DNA of 64,000 bases. Source: Nicotiana tabacum (taxonomy: Eukaryota; Streptophyta; Magnoliopsida; Solanales; Solanaceae). Below are positions 44,946 to 57,059 of the stretch, one piece after another; the first letter of the stretch is position 1, and every line of letters begins with the position of its first letter. Location of the stretch: positions 97,295,766-97,359,765 of the forward strand of contig NC_134102.1 in NCBI RefSeq assembly GCF_000715075.1. Direction: 5' to 3'. Both the position numbers and the translations under genes were made by a program. Below the pieces are notes generated by a model. That model was not told the DNA's origin. It saw only the letters and a list, made by a program, of their open reading frames with translations, and made no database searches.

Positions 44946-47276
44946 TTGCTTGGCACATGTGAGCCCTCTGTGTGGCGAACTGTTGCTTTTCTTCGGCGTC
45001 TATGCCAGGAGATGGGAGGAGATCTATCCCTGGCTCGATTAATGAACCTTTATTCCCCCAAGATTTTCTACAGGGGAATGATAAATTTCAGCAAACGTGG
45101 ACACCACGCTTTGCTAACCGGCATGGATTATGACAATGACCGTGGATGGATGGAACGATTCATTGCAGTTTCCACCAAGGACATCATTCCAGCCACCAAG
45201 GACATCATTCCGGCCACAACTCCATCCTTTTAGGAATTATGAAACCGTACTCGTAAATTCATCATTTGTTTTTTCTTCTAGTTAAAGATTGTCCTATGCT
45301 GTTACTGATCCTTCTTCTTTCACTTATTTCAGCAACTCGGTGGATACCACCTAGGGTTGAAGGCTTGGACCAGTGGGTCCAGAAGATTCTGGATATCACT
45401 ACGCCTGAGACCTACAAGTGAAAAGAACTGGCCTTTAAATATGGGTGAAGGCCAAAAATCATGGTAGGTTGAACTTATCTTATTTTTATTTCTCATGTAG
45501 GAAAATTGGTTAACCTTTCTTCCCTGTTGAATTCAGGTCTACCGCAGGGCTCTGTTACCGTCTCTGAGGAAGACGTTTTGGCTGATCTTGCTGACGCGGT
45601 AAGGTTGTTGCAGGAGGCTTTCACCCGAACTGGTGTCTCCGGGCCTTCTTCTAGTGCAAGTACTTCTTCTCGGAGTCCCCGGCCGGAGAACAAGCAACAA
45701 AAAAGGCAGCGCTCCTCTGCATCCGGGGGTAAAGATAAAAAGGCAAAGGGCACCATGCCCGAGCCGTCTGCAGATGCTGTGGTGATTATCTCCGCGCCCG
45801 AGCCGACCATAGACACTGTGGTGATCGACGATGATGGAGGAACTAGTGGTGATGGAGCTTCTTTACATAAAATATGACGACCTTCATCAGTTCAATAGAA
45901 TGCTCAATTGGTTGAGCTTGTTACGCCAATCAAAGATGACGCCCCGATGCTCCGGAGGCAATATGAGATGGTGGAAGATTCTAACTCTTGCTTTCGAGTC
46001 CAGTTGCCATGCTCGGGTCTCTTCCGTCTTCGGTTGATGAGCAACCAACTACTAGCACTGCATTTTCCACAACTACTTCTCAACATACAACACTATCAGC
46101 TTCATCTCCTTCTTCGCCAACCTTGCCTTTGCCACCAACAACTGTTACATCATCTCCACCGACCGCAGTTGCCCGAGATGAGGATTTCCCTCTTCCCTAA
46201 TACCCAGTTCATGGGAATTTGGGGCATAATTATTCCGCCCCCTCTGAAGATCCTCAAAGGAGGAGGACTGGAGGAGCGTCTCCCTCTTGGTTTCTACTGG
46301 ATGCCATCTGTTATCCCGGCCGATGGAACTTGCTAATTATCTGAAACCTCTAGCTTCAGGAAAAGATAAGAATAAAATACAATCTCTCTCGGGAGAGCAT
46401 TTGTTGAACAATGCCACGCACAACATAGCGGCAGTATAATCTTTGTTTCCTCTGTTGTTTCTTCTATCTTTGTTATGGTAGGGTTTTGAGTTTGCACTTC
46501 TGTTTTGCAGGCTAACTTCCTTGCTTCTGAGGGCCTTCAAAGGTTGATTCTTGATAAGGAGGAACTCACCTCCGAGCGGGATTAACTGTTGGCTGAGCGA
46601 GACCAAATTGTTGCTTGACTCTCAGAACTGGAAGCACGGGCTGCTGAGGCTGTTGAGTTGGAGACTCAGTTGCAACAAAGCGAGCAAGAGGAAGTGACCC
46701 TTGGCCAAAAATCTGCCCTATTAAGGGTACAATTCAAAGAGGCTAGGGCCAAGTGGGTTGAAGTCCATAATGCCGTTCTTACTGCATCCGATCGTGAGGC
46801 TGCCTCTGCTGAAAGATTGAATAATTTGGAGGCAGCCTTGAACTCCAAAGCTAAAGAAGTTACTGCTACCGAGGAGAAGTATGCCCGATTGGAAGAGAGG
46901 CATAAGAGGGTTGTAGATCTTAACAAAGTTTTTCACTCCACCATCTGCGACCTCGATGTTAGCCTTCAAGCCATTAAGTCAGGGAGGAATGATCTTTCGA
47001 CCGAGGTTGACCAGCTTAAAGAAGAGCTTCAACACCGAGCAGCTTCCCTCATTGTTGGAATAAAAGTTCTCTATGTATAGCATGAGGAAAAAAAACTTGG
47101 AAGATGCCAAAGCGGGTGTCATTAATTTTGATGCCGAGATTGCTAAGGCCCGTGAGTTGGACTCAATTTCCCAAAGGGGTCTCTCGGTCCAACCTAATTC
47201 TATCGACTCTTCTGGCTCCGGTTCCGAGTTATTAGGAACTGAAGAAGAACCGGAAGGGGATGAAGTTGAAGGCTAA
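44946..47276 (+). pseudogene. Antisense gene (aORF) remnant of the second Tat element
   Basis: Several plus-strand segments align in order with the three-exon gene of the first element. The segment 44946-45230 (LYSPKIFYRGMINF, DNDRGWMERFIAVSTKDIIP) matches its DKDRGWMGRYIRVRTRDLIP region. A second segment at about 45334-45460 (VEGLDQWVQKILD) matches its exon 2, with two TGA stops where the intact copy has Trp or similar. From 45538 comes a serine-rich then acidic tail, and 46658-47276 is a long coiled-coil region (LNNLEAALNSKAKEVTATEE). The N-terminal part, including the start and any TATA box, is missing where the long LTR intervenes. A direct duplication of CCACCAAGGACATCATTCC lies at about 45170-45215. 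Confidence 0.65.
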
Positions 47277-48306
47277 AATGGCGAAGGCCAAGATATTGAG
47301 CCATCGGCGGATCCACCCAATTCTCTTGGGAGTGAATACGTTTCTCTTCCTCCGGGTTCCGGAGATGCATTGCTTAGATTTTGCTTTCTTTTCTATACTT
47401 TTGTACTCGTTCTTTTTGGCATGTTTGCTATAAATAGATGTACTTTTTCGTTCAAATATTGTGCAAGTTTTTCTCTTTGCGTTCTTTTTGTTTAAGTATT
47501 CTCGCAATACCGAGATATACGAAGCTTCGGGTGTGTTTTCCCCGATAGTATTTGGATTCCTAGCATAAGTTCTTCCGAAATCAACCCTTTAACGTGAGAG
47601 TTTCATACAAGAGGGCCCTCTTATGTTTAAGGTGATCTTGAAGAGGACGTCTCTTATTCATTACGATACTAGGATTTGAAATACTTGTTTAACTTTCAAA
47701 TGATAAAATTAATTTATCGATAGGACAAGAAACAAGATAAAAATAAAAGGACTTTACTTTATTCCTTTTATTTTTAAAAGTACACAAGAATTCGTTGTGT
47801 TAAAAAGAAATTGCTCTTACTTGTGGCTAACTTGTACAATTTGTTTTTACGGAGCTGGTCATGTAGTCCCCGGTCCCGATGATACAACTTTGTTTTCGGA
47901 TTTCAGGTTTCCGATCGATGTGACATTCATTGTTGCCATATTCTTACATCATTCCCTCCAGTGTTCGAATGCAAAGAATGCGAATTTGAATACTGCAAGT
48001 TTTGAATCTTTGATGATTTCACTAGTGAATGGTTAGATAATCTTGAGTTCGATTGCAAACTTCACTCCCCCTTAGGAACTTTTGCTATCGATCCAAAGAT
48101 TATCTAACAATCCCCACGTGGCTTACACTTGTGAACGGTCAGGTAATCTTTGTCCGACAACAACCTTTATTTCCCGGTAAAAACTTTGCTACCGAGTAAA
48201 AGACTATCTAACCGCTCCGCAGTGGCTCATTGCTTGCATGCCTTGTTATTTAAAGGTCTTATTTCTGCTGACAAAGCTTCTTTCGTATTATGCTTTCCGT
48301 AGCTTT

Positions 48307-48372
48307 CTTGTTAAAAACCTTTCCAGAAAAACTCAATTGGGACAAAAACTGGGTGAAGAGAAAAAGAGTGCA
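48307..48372 (-). other. Conserved non-coding block downstream of pol (second element)
   Basis: Minus-strand CTCTTTTTCTC ... CAATTGAGTTTTTCTGGAAAG ... GTTTTTAAC parallels the block at 17316-17384, and lies just past the pol stop. Confidence 0.5.
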
Positions 48373-48401
48373 GCACATACTTTCAGTATAGGCGAGGCTC
48401 A

Positions 48402-51400
48402 TCAACAATAATTTCTCTTGAGGTGTGCCACTTTCCAGTTGCTCGGCAACTTCACTCCGTCTTGATTTTCCAATTCGTATGACCCTTTCCTGGTGACAGC
48501 TGAAACCCGGTAGGGGCCTTCCCACGTTGGATCTATCTTTCCTGCGTTGAGCTACCGGGTGTTCTGAGTTACTTTCCTTAAAACCAAGTCTCCTACTTTG
48601 AAACAACAGAGATTGGTTATTCGATTGTAATATCTTTCGATTCTCTGTTGTAGGCTGCCATCCTTATACGTGTCAAGTCCCTGCGTTCGTCGAGCAGCTC
48701 CGGTTTGACCAACATTGCTTCATTGTTTATTTTTTCATCCGTTCGAAAATATTTCAGGGTAGGTTCTCCTACTTCCACCAGGATCAGAGATTCTGCTCCG
48801 TACACAAGAGAAAAATCACATTGATTTGGCCGTTCTTCGATATGCCCATAGTACTCCTGGTAGGTCTTCGGGGCATTTGCCTTTGGCTGCTTCCAATCTC
48901 TTTTTGATGTTTTGTATAATCACATTGTTTGTTAATTCTGCTTGGCCGTTTGCACTCGGGTGATAGGGTAATGATGTGATCCTTTTGATTTTTAAGTCTT
49001 CAAGGAACTTTATGACCTTCACGCCTATACATTGTGGACCGTTGTCACAGGCTATCTCTTTTGGTATTCCGAATATGCAAATTATATTCTCTCACAAGAA
49101 ATCTACCACTTCGCGTTCGCTTATCTTTTGATAAGGACCTGCTTCAACCCACTTAGAAAAATAATTAGTTAAAGTCAAAAAAAAATCTTACCTTACCGGG
49201 GGCGGTGGCAGGGGACCGACTATATCCACCCCCACTCCATGAAAGGCCATGGAGACAAAAATGAGTGTGGTGGATCTGCCGATTGGTGTACCAACAATGC
49301 ATAGCGTTGGCACTTATCGCATTTCTGTACATAAGCCTTGGCATCTTGTTCCATCCGGGGCCAGTAGTATCCTGCCACTGATTAATTTTAGCACTAAAGA
49401 ATCCGCGCCTGAGTGATTTCTGCAGATCCTTTCATGGACTTCTCGCATGACATAATTAGCTCTGGAAGCTCCCAAACATCAGGCCAACGGGTCTTGGAAA
49501 GATCTTCTATATAATTAATTTCTCTTAAAGCTGTATCGAGCTGCTTTAGTGCACAACGCCCGTGATGCCTTGGGATCTTCAGGCAATTTTCCGTGCTCGA
49601 GATAATCAATGATCTCATTTCTCCAGTCCCAGACCAAATTGGTCGCGTTAGCCTCGTAATAGCTATCCATATCCAATACTGAATACATAAGATGTATGAC
49701 CGTACCAGAGTTCGATCCCTTCATTTCGTGGACAATCCCAGATTGGTTAATGCTTCTGCTTGCGCATTCTCTTCCCTTGAGATGTGCGTAATTGACCATT
49801 CCCTGAACCGAGCGTGCAGAGCGTGGACTTTCTCTACATACTGTTGCATGCGTTCCTTTTTGGCTTCGAGGATCCCGTAGACCTGATTTACTACTAGTTG
49901 GGAGTCGCATTTGATTTCTATTACCTCGGAGTCCAGTCCCCAGGCCAGCTCGAGTCCTACAATCAAAGCTTTATACTCTGCTTCATTGTTAGTCAGAGAA
50001 ACAACTCTTATATAAACAAGGTCCAAACTCCCGATGTCGATTCTGACACCATTACTGCTTCTTTGGTAGCCAAAGGTAACAGTCCCGGACAGAAATCAAC
50101 CACAAAGCCGGCCAAAACGTGCGACTTAATCGCAGTCCTAGGTTCATACTCTATATCAAATTCACTCATTTCGACGACCCATTTGGCTAGCCTACCTGAA
50201 AGTTCAGGTTTGTGAAGAATATTCTGCAGGGGAAAAGTGGCCACCATGGCTATCAGGTGACATTGAAAATAAGACCTTAGCTTTCGAGCTGCTATTACGA
50301 GGGCTAAGGCCAATTTCTCAAGATGTGGGTAGCGAGTTTCTGCTCCCGTTAAACTTTTACTAACATAATAGATATGAGATTGCATACCTTCGTCCTTACG
50401 GACTAAAAATGATATTTACCGCTACCTCCGAGACTTCTAAGTAGATCAACAACTGTTCGCCTTTCTCCGATTTTGACAGTAATGGAGGGCTTGACAAATA
50501 CCTTTTTCAAATCCTTCAAAGCATAGTGACATTCTAGAGTCCATTCGAAGTTGTTCTTTTTTTGTTGAGTAGTGAAAAGAAATGATGGCATTTTTTCGAA
50601 GACCGAGAAATTAATCTACTCAAAGCGGCCAGTCCCCCTGTCAACCTTTGAACCTCTTTTACGCTTGATAGCTGATCCGGGATGTCTTCGATGGCTTTAA
50701 TTTTATCTAGGTTAACCTCGATCCCCCTTTGCGACAACAGGAATCCCAGGAACTTACCAGAGCTGACCCCGAATGCACACTTCTCGGGGTTAAGCTTCAT
50801 GTTGTGCTTCCTTAAGATGTCAAAGGTTTCTTACAGGTGTTTAAGAGGATCATCTGCGTTCAAAGATTTAACATCATATTATCTATGTAAACCTCCATAG
50901 TTTTCCCTATTTGTTTCTCATTAACTCATGCCCGACCGTCGCATAAATCATTTGATCGATGTTTGGTAATATGAACGAGTCTTTCGGGCAGGCCTTATTT
51001 AAATCATTATAGTCTACGCACATGCAAAATGTATTATTTTTCTTTGGAACTACTACTACGTTAGTAATTAAGTCGAGATACTTTACCTCTCGGATTGAAC
51101 CGATATCAAGCAATCGATTACCTCTTCTTTGACGAATAATTTTCTTACCTCGGCAATATGACATTTTTTCTGTCTTAACGGAGGGATGTTGGGATCCAGG
51201 CTCAGTTTGTGCATGATGACTTCTGGCGGGATACTTTTCATATCCGCATACGATCACGCAAAATAGTCAACACTAAAGTTAAGAAATTCTATAAATCCAG
51301 ACCTAAGCTTGGGGTTCAGTCTTGTCCCCAAGTGGAACTTCATCTCCAAGAATTTTTCGAACAACGCAACTTGCTCAAGTTCTTTCGCCGTGGAATTTGT

Positions 51401-52069
51401 TGCATTTGTTTCTTCTGGTACCTAGAAATATCTTGGTACCTGATAGGATTCCGATGGCTCCTCTCCCTGGCTGACTTCGCTCGGCTTGGAAGCAGGCATT
51501 GGTTCCTGTAATTGCTATACTGCATGCTCCTTCCCTTTGCTACTGAAAATCGAGATTGCGTTTATCTCATTTGCCGCCATTTGGTCTCCTTTTATTTGTT
51601 TAATTCCCTCGGGAGTCGGAGACTTCAGCAATTGATGATATGTCGACGATATAACCTTCATCTCGTGCAACCATGGTCTCCCCAAGATAATATTGTAGCC
51701 CATATCTTCGTCTACTACCTCGAAAAGGGTCGTCTTCATCACCTCCTCGGCATTCGTGGACAGCAAGATCTCTCCTCGAGTTGTCACACTTTCCAGATTG
51801 AACGCGGAGAGGAGTTTTGTGGCCGGAATGATACTTCCGATTACCTTAGCTTGTTCCATCACTCTCTACTAGATAATATTGGCCAAACTTACTGGGTCCA
51901 CCAAAACACGTTTAATTTTAAAATCTAAGACATTTAGAGAGATTACCAGGGCGTCGTTGTGCGGTAGCAGCAATACATCTGCGTCTTCCTCCATGATAGT
52001 GATTTCGTCCTCAGCGACTTCTCGGAGTCTTTTGCCACTGGTCACTGATACCTTCGTCTTTTTTGTCAC
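48402..52069 (-). pseudogene. Protease-RT-RNase H-integrase remnant of the second Tat element
   Basis: From right to left: protease (RVLVDPVSLANII at about 51870, where the active-site Gly is replaced by Val); RT fragments (IGSIREVKYLD, VVVPKKNNTF, DYNDLNKACPKDSF at 50907-51257); the catalytic box as EVYIDNMM near 50890, with the second Asp changed to Asn; RNase H (NNEAEYKALIVGLE, REENAQAEALTNLG); integrase finger (near 49330) and SYHPSANGQAE-like core (LPYHPSANGQAELT, 48816-49022); and a C-terminus ending HLKRNYC with a TGA at 48402. About 55 RT codons between ATVGHEL and KQIGKTMEVY are deleted. Many stops and frame changes; not functional. Confidence 0.8.
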
Positions 52070-52200
52070 GAAAATGTCACACCATTAATATCGTTTTCCC
52101 CGATAATCATGTTGATCGTCAAGCGTGGAGGATCTTCTCCTGCTTTCGAAGGTTCTACATTATCACGATTATGGCCGTAGTTGTTTTTATTCCGGTCTCT

Positions 52201-53348
52201 TAATAATTAGCAAAGAATATACCCATTATTTCCTTTGTCGCGTGAAGTTTAAGAATTGAGAAATACTGGCGAAACAACTTTAAGAAAAGTTTGTTGAGGA
52301 TTATTAATTTTTTCTTTAGGATTATTTCCTTTTTTTTGTTTTGTTGTGGAAAACGCTTTTTTTTAAAGGAATTTGTCTCTGGGCACAAAAATGAAACTTC
52401 TTGAATTATTTAGGTTCCCTTATCCTGAAATGGGTAATGTAATAGGCAAATAGTTCCGTTTCGTAATCTATTTTAGGAAGTGTGATAACTAAATGCATGA
52501 ACCATTTCATATTTTATTTTTATGAAGTGTGATAATCATAAAAATGTTCATGCATTTGCTTTTGTTTTCCATTTTTGCTTTAATCAATAGCTAAGCTGTC
52601 CCCTTTATGCATTTTAGCAATTTAAGAGGGTTGGAATCTTTAATATAATTATGTCTATATTTTCGGGAGGAGGGGATGCACCTTCCAATCAATAAAGGGA
52701 ATAACTTGAAAGCAACGATCAAGTTTCAAATATTAAAATAAAATTAAAAAACAATTTCTTATAGGAGATTTGTGCATTAGCAAAGTCTCTTTACCTATTC
52801 AAATATCCTTCGAAATTTCGCTTCAAAGAATTTTCCCCTACATTTAATTGCCCAACTCATCATTTTACTCTCTTTTCTATTTTTTTTCCTTCATATAATT
52901 CTACGACTCAACTCTTATTTCAAGTGAAATAACAAGAAATGAACAACAACAACAACAACAAAACCAAGAAGTGGACATGAATCTCCCAACTGAGTTTCTC
53001 GATTTTGAAATTCTAAGTTAGTATGAATTCTGAAATGCTAATAAGATATTTGAACTCCGTTATACGTAATATTTGAAGAGAGTGAAAATCAATATAAAAT
53101 AAATTCTAAAGTATCTAATGTTTTGCTAGAAGTTTTCTTCGACGAAATATGGTAAATATTTTGAAACAAAAAAAGAAGAAGAAAAGTACTAGGATTATCA
53201 TTGGGATTAGAAGGAAGTATGTTAATGAAAATGTTACATGACATCTTTAAACTAGACTCTTTACATGGTTAACAGGCTCATGAACCCAGAATGTCATTGG
53301 TTCAACCAAACCCACTAAGTTTAATTCAATTTGAAGATAAAAATAATA
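52201..53348. other. AT-rich DNA between the second Tat element and the hairpin repeat
   Basis: Nothing coding is supported. A short AAC microsatellite lies near 52939. The open frame at 52200-52388 (minus) is lysine/leucine-rich low-complexity sequence. Confidence 0.45.
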
Positions 53349-53752
53349 CGGGCTAGCCAGTTTTCGGACTGGTAATTGAAAATAACCAGCGTTTGCAAAG
53401 TCGTTGAAAAATAGCCACTATTTTGCTACAACATGGAAAGTTCCAGCATAATAAACTGGAGATTGGTGCACTTGTATATGAACTTCCAGCATATTATGCT
53501 GGAACTCCAACATACGGAAAGTTCCAGCATAATATACTGGAGATTGAAGCACATGTGTAAGAACTTCGAGCATATTATGCTAGACCAGTATATTATGCTT
53601 GAACTCCAGTATATTATGCTGGAATATTTTTCGAATTTTGATTCGTTGAGATTTTATCTTTACATGAAAAGTGACTAAATTTCGATTAGTTTTGAAAATG
53701 TGGCTATTTTTTAATTACCACATGTAAATCTGACTATTTTTGAATTTCACCA
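53349..53752. repeat. Hairpin-rich repeat, complete copy, inverted relative to the left copy
   Basis: It begins GCTAGCCAGTTTTCGGACTGG and runs through repeated TTCCAGCATAATAHACTGGAG and its inverse. It ends with CTATTTTTTAATTACCACATG, the reverse complement of the start of the copy at 38064. Its edges contain AAAATAGCC-type inverted motifs. Confidence 0.7.
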
Positions 53753-54156
53753 AATCTGAAGTGATTTCTCCCCCCTCCCCCCAAACACACAATACCCACC
53801 ATCCAAAGAGGAAAAACATCGTTTTTTATATTAAAAGTACGAAATAAATTTTTTAAAGTCTTTCATAAGCTAGATGTCATAAATCTGGTAGGAGAAAAAT
53901 CTATATTTCCTTGAGCCCGTCGTTCCAAATTAACAAATCTTCTTCTTGTTGTAATTTTCATTTGCCAAAAGAATATACATTTTAATGAGACTTAGAAATA
54001 ATTCCCCACTGTTGTTCACATTATTAGATAAAGATTTGATGCTTAAAACTTTAAGTTGGTATGGATTGCGTATACAACAATAAAACTAAAGCATAAAAAA
54101 CAAACCTTTCTATTTTGTACATTAAAAGATACATTCGCAAAAGGAGGTAAGCAATT
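53753..54156. other. Spacer before the Athila-like fragment
   Basis: AT-rich sequence with no gene or repeat I can name. Confidence 0.4.
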
Positions 54157-55322
54157 ATTGGGACAACCTCTTTCGGATTTGCACGGATGGGGTAATTAGA
54201 AGATGTGTACCAGATGAAGAACAAAATGTTATTCTTGAGGCTTGCCATTCTTTAACTTATGGTGGTCACCATGGCGGAGCAAGAACGACGACTAAAGTGC
54301 TAAATTGTAGTTTTTATTGGTCCACTCTCTACAAAGATGCAAGTGATATGGTGAAAAGATGTGATGAATGCCAATGGGCCGGTGGAATCTCGAAGCAGAA
54401 TGAAATGCCTCTCACTACCATTTTAGAGATTGATATCTTTGACGTGTGGGGTATTGACTTTATGGGTCCTTTTGTGAGTTCTTGTGGAAATACCTACATC
54501 TTGGGTTGATTATGTGTCTAAATGGGTTGAGGTTGTTGCTCTACCCAACAATGAAGCAAGGAGTGTGGTGGCGTTCTTGAAGAAGAATATTTTCATAAGA
54601 TTTGGTACTCTGCGGGCTATCATAAGTGATGGGGGGTCGTATTTTTGCAACAAGGCGTTTGACACGTTGCTTAGTAAGTATGGTATCACTCATAAAGTTA
54701 CGATTCCCTATCATCCTTAAGCGAGTGGTCAAGTGGAAGTCTCCAACCGGGAGATAAAGAGTATCTTGTCAAAATAGTGAATGCTAACCAGACAGATTGG
54801 TAAAAGAAACTTGATGATGCACTATGGGCCTATGAGACTGCTTTCAAAACTCCTATTGGAATGTCTCCATACCGGTTGGTGTTTGGCAAATCTTGTCATC
54901 TTCCGGTGGAACTTGAGCACAAATCCATGTGGGCTTTAAAAAAGCTGAATCTTGATTGGGATGCAGCCGCTGACTTACGGGTTGCACATTTGAATGAATT
55001 GGATGAATTCTGGTATCATGCATATGCAAGTTCATACTTGTACAAAGAGAGAATGGAGTACCTTCATGACAAATACATCCGAAACAAGGAGTTCTAGGTG
55101 GGCGATCTTGTTTTGTTGTTCAACTCACGATTGAAGATGTTTCCCGGAAAGCTTAAATCCAATTGGAGTGGTCCCTTTGAAATTGTGGGTGCGACACCTT
55201 TTGGTGCATTGGACTTGAAGAACAAAAATAATGAGGTATTCCGAGTCAATGGTCATCGGGTGAAGCATTATTTGGGACAAGCTAATGATGGCCACGTGGT
55301 GGCAGTTATTCATTTGAAGTGA
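54157..55322 (+). pseudogene. Athila-like integrase
   Basis: The HHCC zinc-binding domain is visible as HSLTYGGHHGGARTTTKV, then CDECQWAGG. The catalytic core is DVWGIDFMGPF, then DYVSKWVEVVALP, then ISDGGSYFCNKAF. The C-terminal part has [19 protein letters not shown], the Athila-typical [13 protein letters not shown] and [10 protein letters not shown]. Damage: a frameshift near 54505; TAA at 54718 (probable Gln); a one-base loss near 54773; a stop within the NQTDW block; and TAG at 55095 (probable Gln). The frame ends at TGA 55320-55322. Confidence 0.85.
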
Positions 55323-55499
55323 TGGTAATATGTGTCGTATCGCGACGTTAAATCAGGCGCTTCTTGGGAGGCAACTCATGTTTTCTTTTTCTTTTTTCTT
55401 TTCTTCTTTTGTAGATGGGTGTTATTTTGTGATAACTGAATTTGAAGTGTGTTGTAGGAATGAGTGTGCTTTACAAGAACTGCACTCAGAAAATTGGCT

Positions 55500-56580
55500 A
55501 AGTGTGGAAAACATGCGGACCGCACAATTTTGAATGCTACAACAGAAGGCAACTGCGGCCGCACAATTCTTGTGCGGATCGCACAAATTAAGATGGGAAA
55601 TTGCAAACTCTTTGAAGTTTGGTCTGTCAGAGAAATGGCCAATCTGCGGCCGCACATCGAATTATGCGGTCTGTAGTCAAAATCTGCGGTCACACCACAA
55701 ATTGTGCGGACCGCATGTCAACAAAGGCTATTGAGCCTCCAGGTAATAGAGTGCGGACCGCAGAAGGAATTCTATGGCCGTACTCCTCCTTGGTTTCCCA
55801 AGTCTGCCTGTAAGTATAAATAGTAGCCTAAGGCTACTGTACTTAGTTTTTTCCTGCTCTGAGCACTCTAAATTCTAAAACTTAGAAATCATCTATTCAA
55901 CCATCTGCCACACTCCCTACACATCTGTGATCACTTAGTTGCACTCCTTCATATCTGGTATGTCTAATTTCTCATAGAATTTTTTAACTTTTAGTTAAAT
56001 TTATAATTTGTTAGATAGTTTAAGGACATTTGTCAATAGATTTAAATTTTACTACCATGTGGGGTTTAATCTATGTTGGGTCAACTACAAATTGCTTTAT
56101 AGGTACTGGTTAAATTAATTTGCATGCTTAATTGTTAATATCATGTCAATTGTTGAAAATTTTTGTAAACCCTAGGAGTCTGATCGACTTTGATTTGAAA
56201 CCTGCGAGCGCACTTGAAATTGTGCAGAACGCAAAAATTCCACCGCGGCCACACAAAACATTGTGCGGTCCATAGAAGTAGAGAATATGGTTCTTTGATC
56301 AAGCATGATTCTACGGCCGCACTTGAAATTGCGCAGACCGCAAAAATTCCACCGCGTCCGTAGAAAAGTGTGTGCAGCCGCAGATCAGACCAATATCTTT
56401 CATCAGAGAGTTGGTACTTTTTGGAATTCTAATGTGCGGCCGAAATGAGAAATGTTCCAACCACACTTCTATTCTACGGTTGCACACAAAATTGTGTGGA
56501 CCGCAGTTCCATTTCTGCGGCCGCAAGTTTAAGTTGTGCGGTCCGCACATCCCAGTCTGCGGCCGCACTTCCCCACCCTG
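55500..56580. repeat. GC-palindrome island with recurring TGCGGCCGCA/GTGCGGACCGCA motifs
   Basis: Short motifs such as CTGCGGCCGCAC, GTGCGGACCGCA and TTGTGCGGTCCGCAC recur more than fifteen times, many being self-complementary. Four NotI octamers GCGGCCGC occur, at 55555, 55646, 56517 and 56559. The spacing is irregular, so this is not a simple tandem array. It lies between the integrase and the third ORF. Confidence 0.8.
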
Positions 56581-57059
56581 CACTCATGTTCTACACCGTG
56601 ATATACTTTATGTGTGCAATTGAATTACAACTGACTTATGTTGTTGCTTGTTGTATAAAATAGTTAGATCTTGTGGCCGCGGTGACACTTCAAAGGGGAG
56701 GGGTGAACCTTTCAGAGGCCGAGCAAAAAGCACTTTACCCCTCACCCTCCAGAAGATAATCACCAAGAAATCTACAGAAAGCTGAGGAAGATAGCCCGAG
56801 TCCTCCGAATCTAGTTTATATGACCCATCTCAGAAGAATCGGAGGGCGACTAAGTGCAAGAGTAGCCTGCAGTCCAATCACTTCCATAGCAACCACAGGG
56901 AAGGTATCAACTTTGGGACGAGCCTTCCTCATCACATAGCACTTTCGAGGGTTCGGAGAGTGCAAGTCAGGCTTCAGAGCCCTCTTCTACACCTGTCCCT
57001 GAGGCACCAGTAGCTACTGTTGACGATATTCCGGATGATGGCTGAGGGGGTGATACTAC

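Larger units (their letters stand above)
40152..52200 (-). mobile_element. Second, older Tat-type Gypsy element, truncated and nested
   Basis: Its 3' LTR is at 40152-40662. Its antisense gene remnant (44946-47276) and pol (48402-52069) have the same order and orientation as the first Tat element. A foreign 3.7-kb LTR sits between the 3' LTR and the antisense gene. Sequence recognisable as this element stops near 52200; gag, PBS and 5' LTR are not found. Stops and deletions are dense, so it is older than the first element. Confidence 0.75.
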
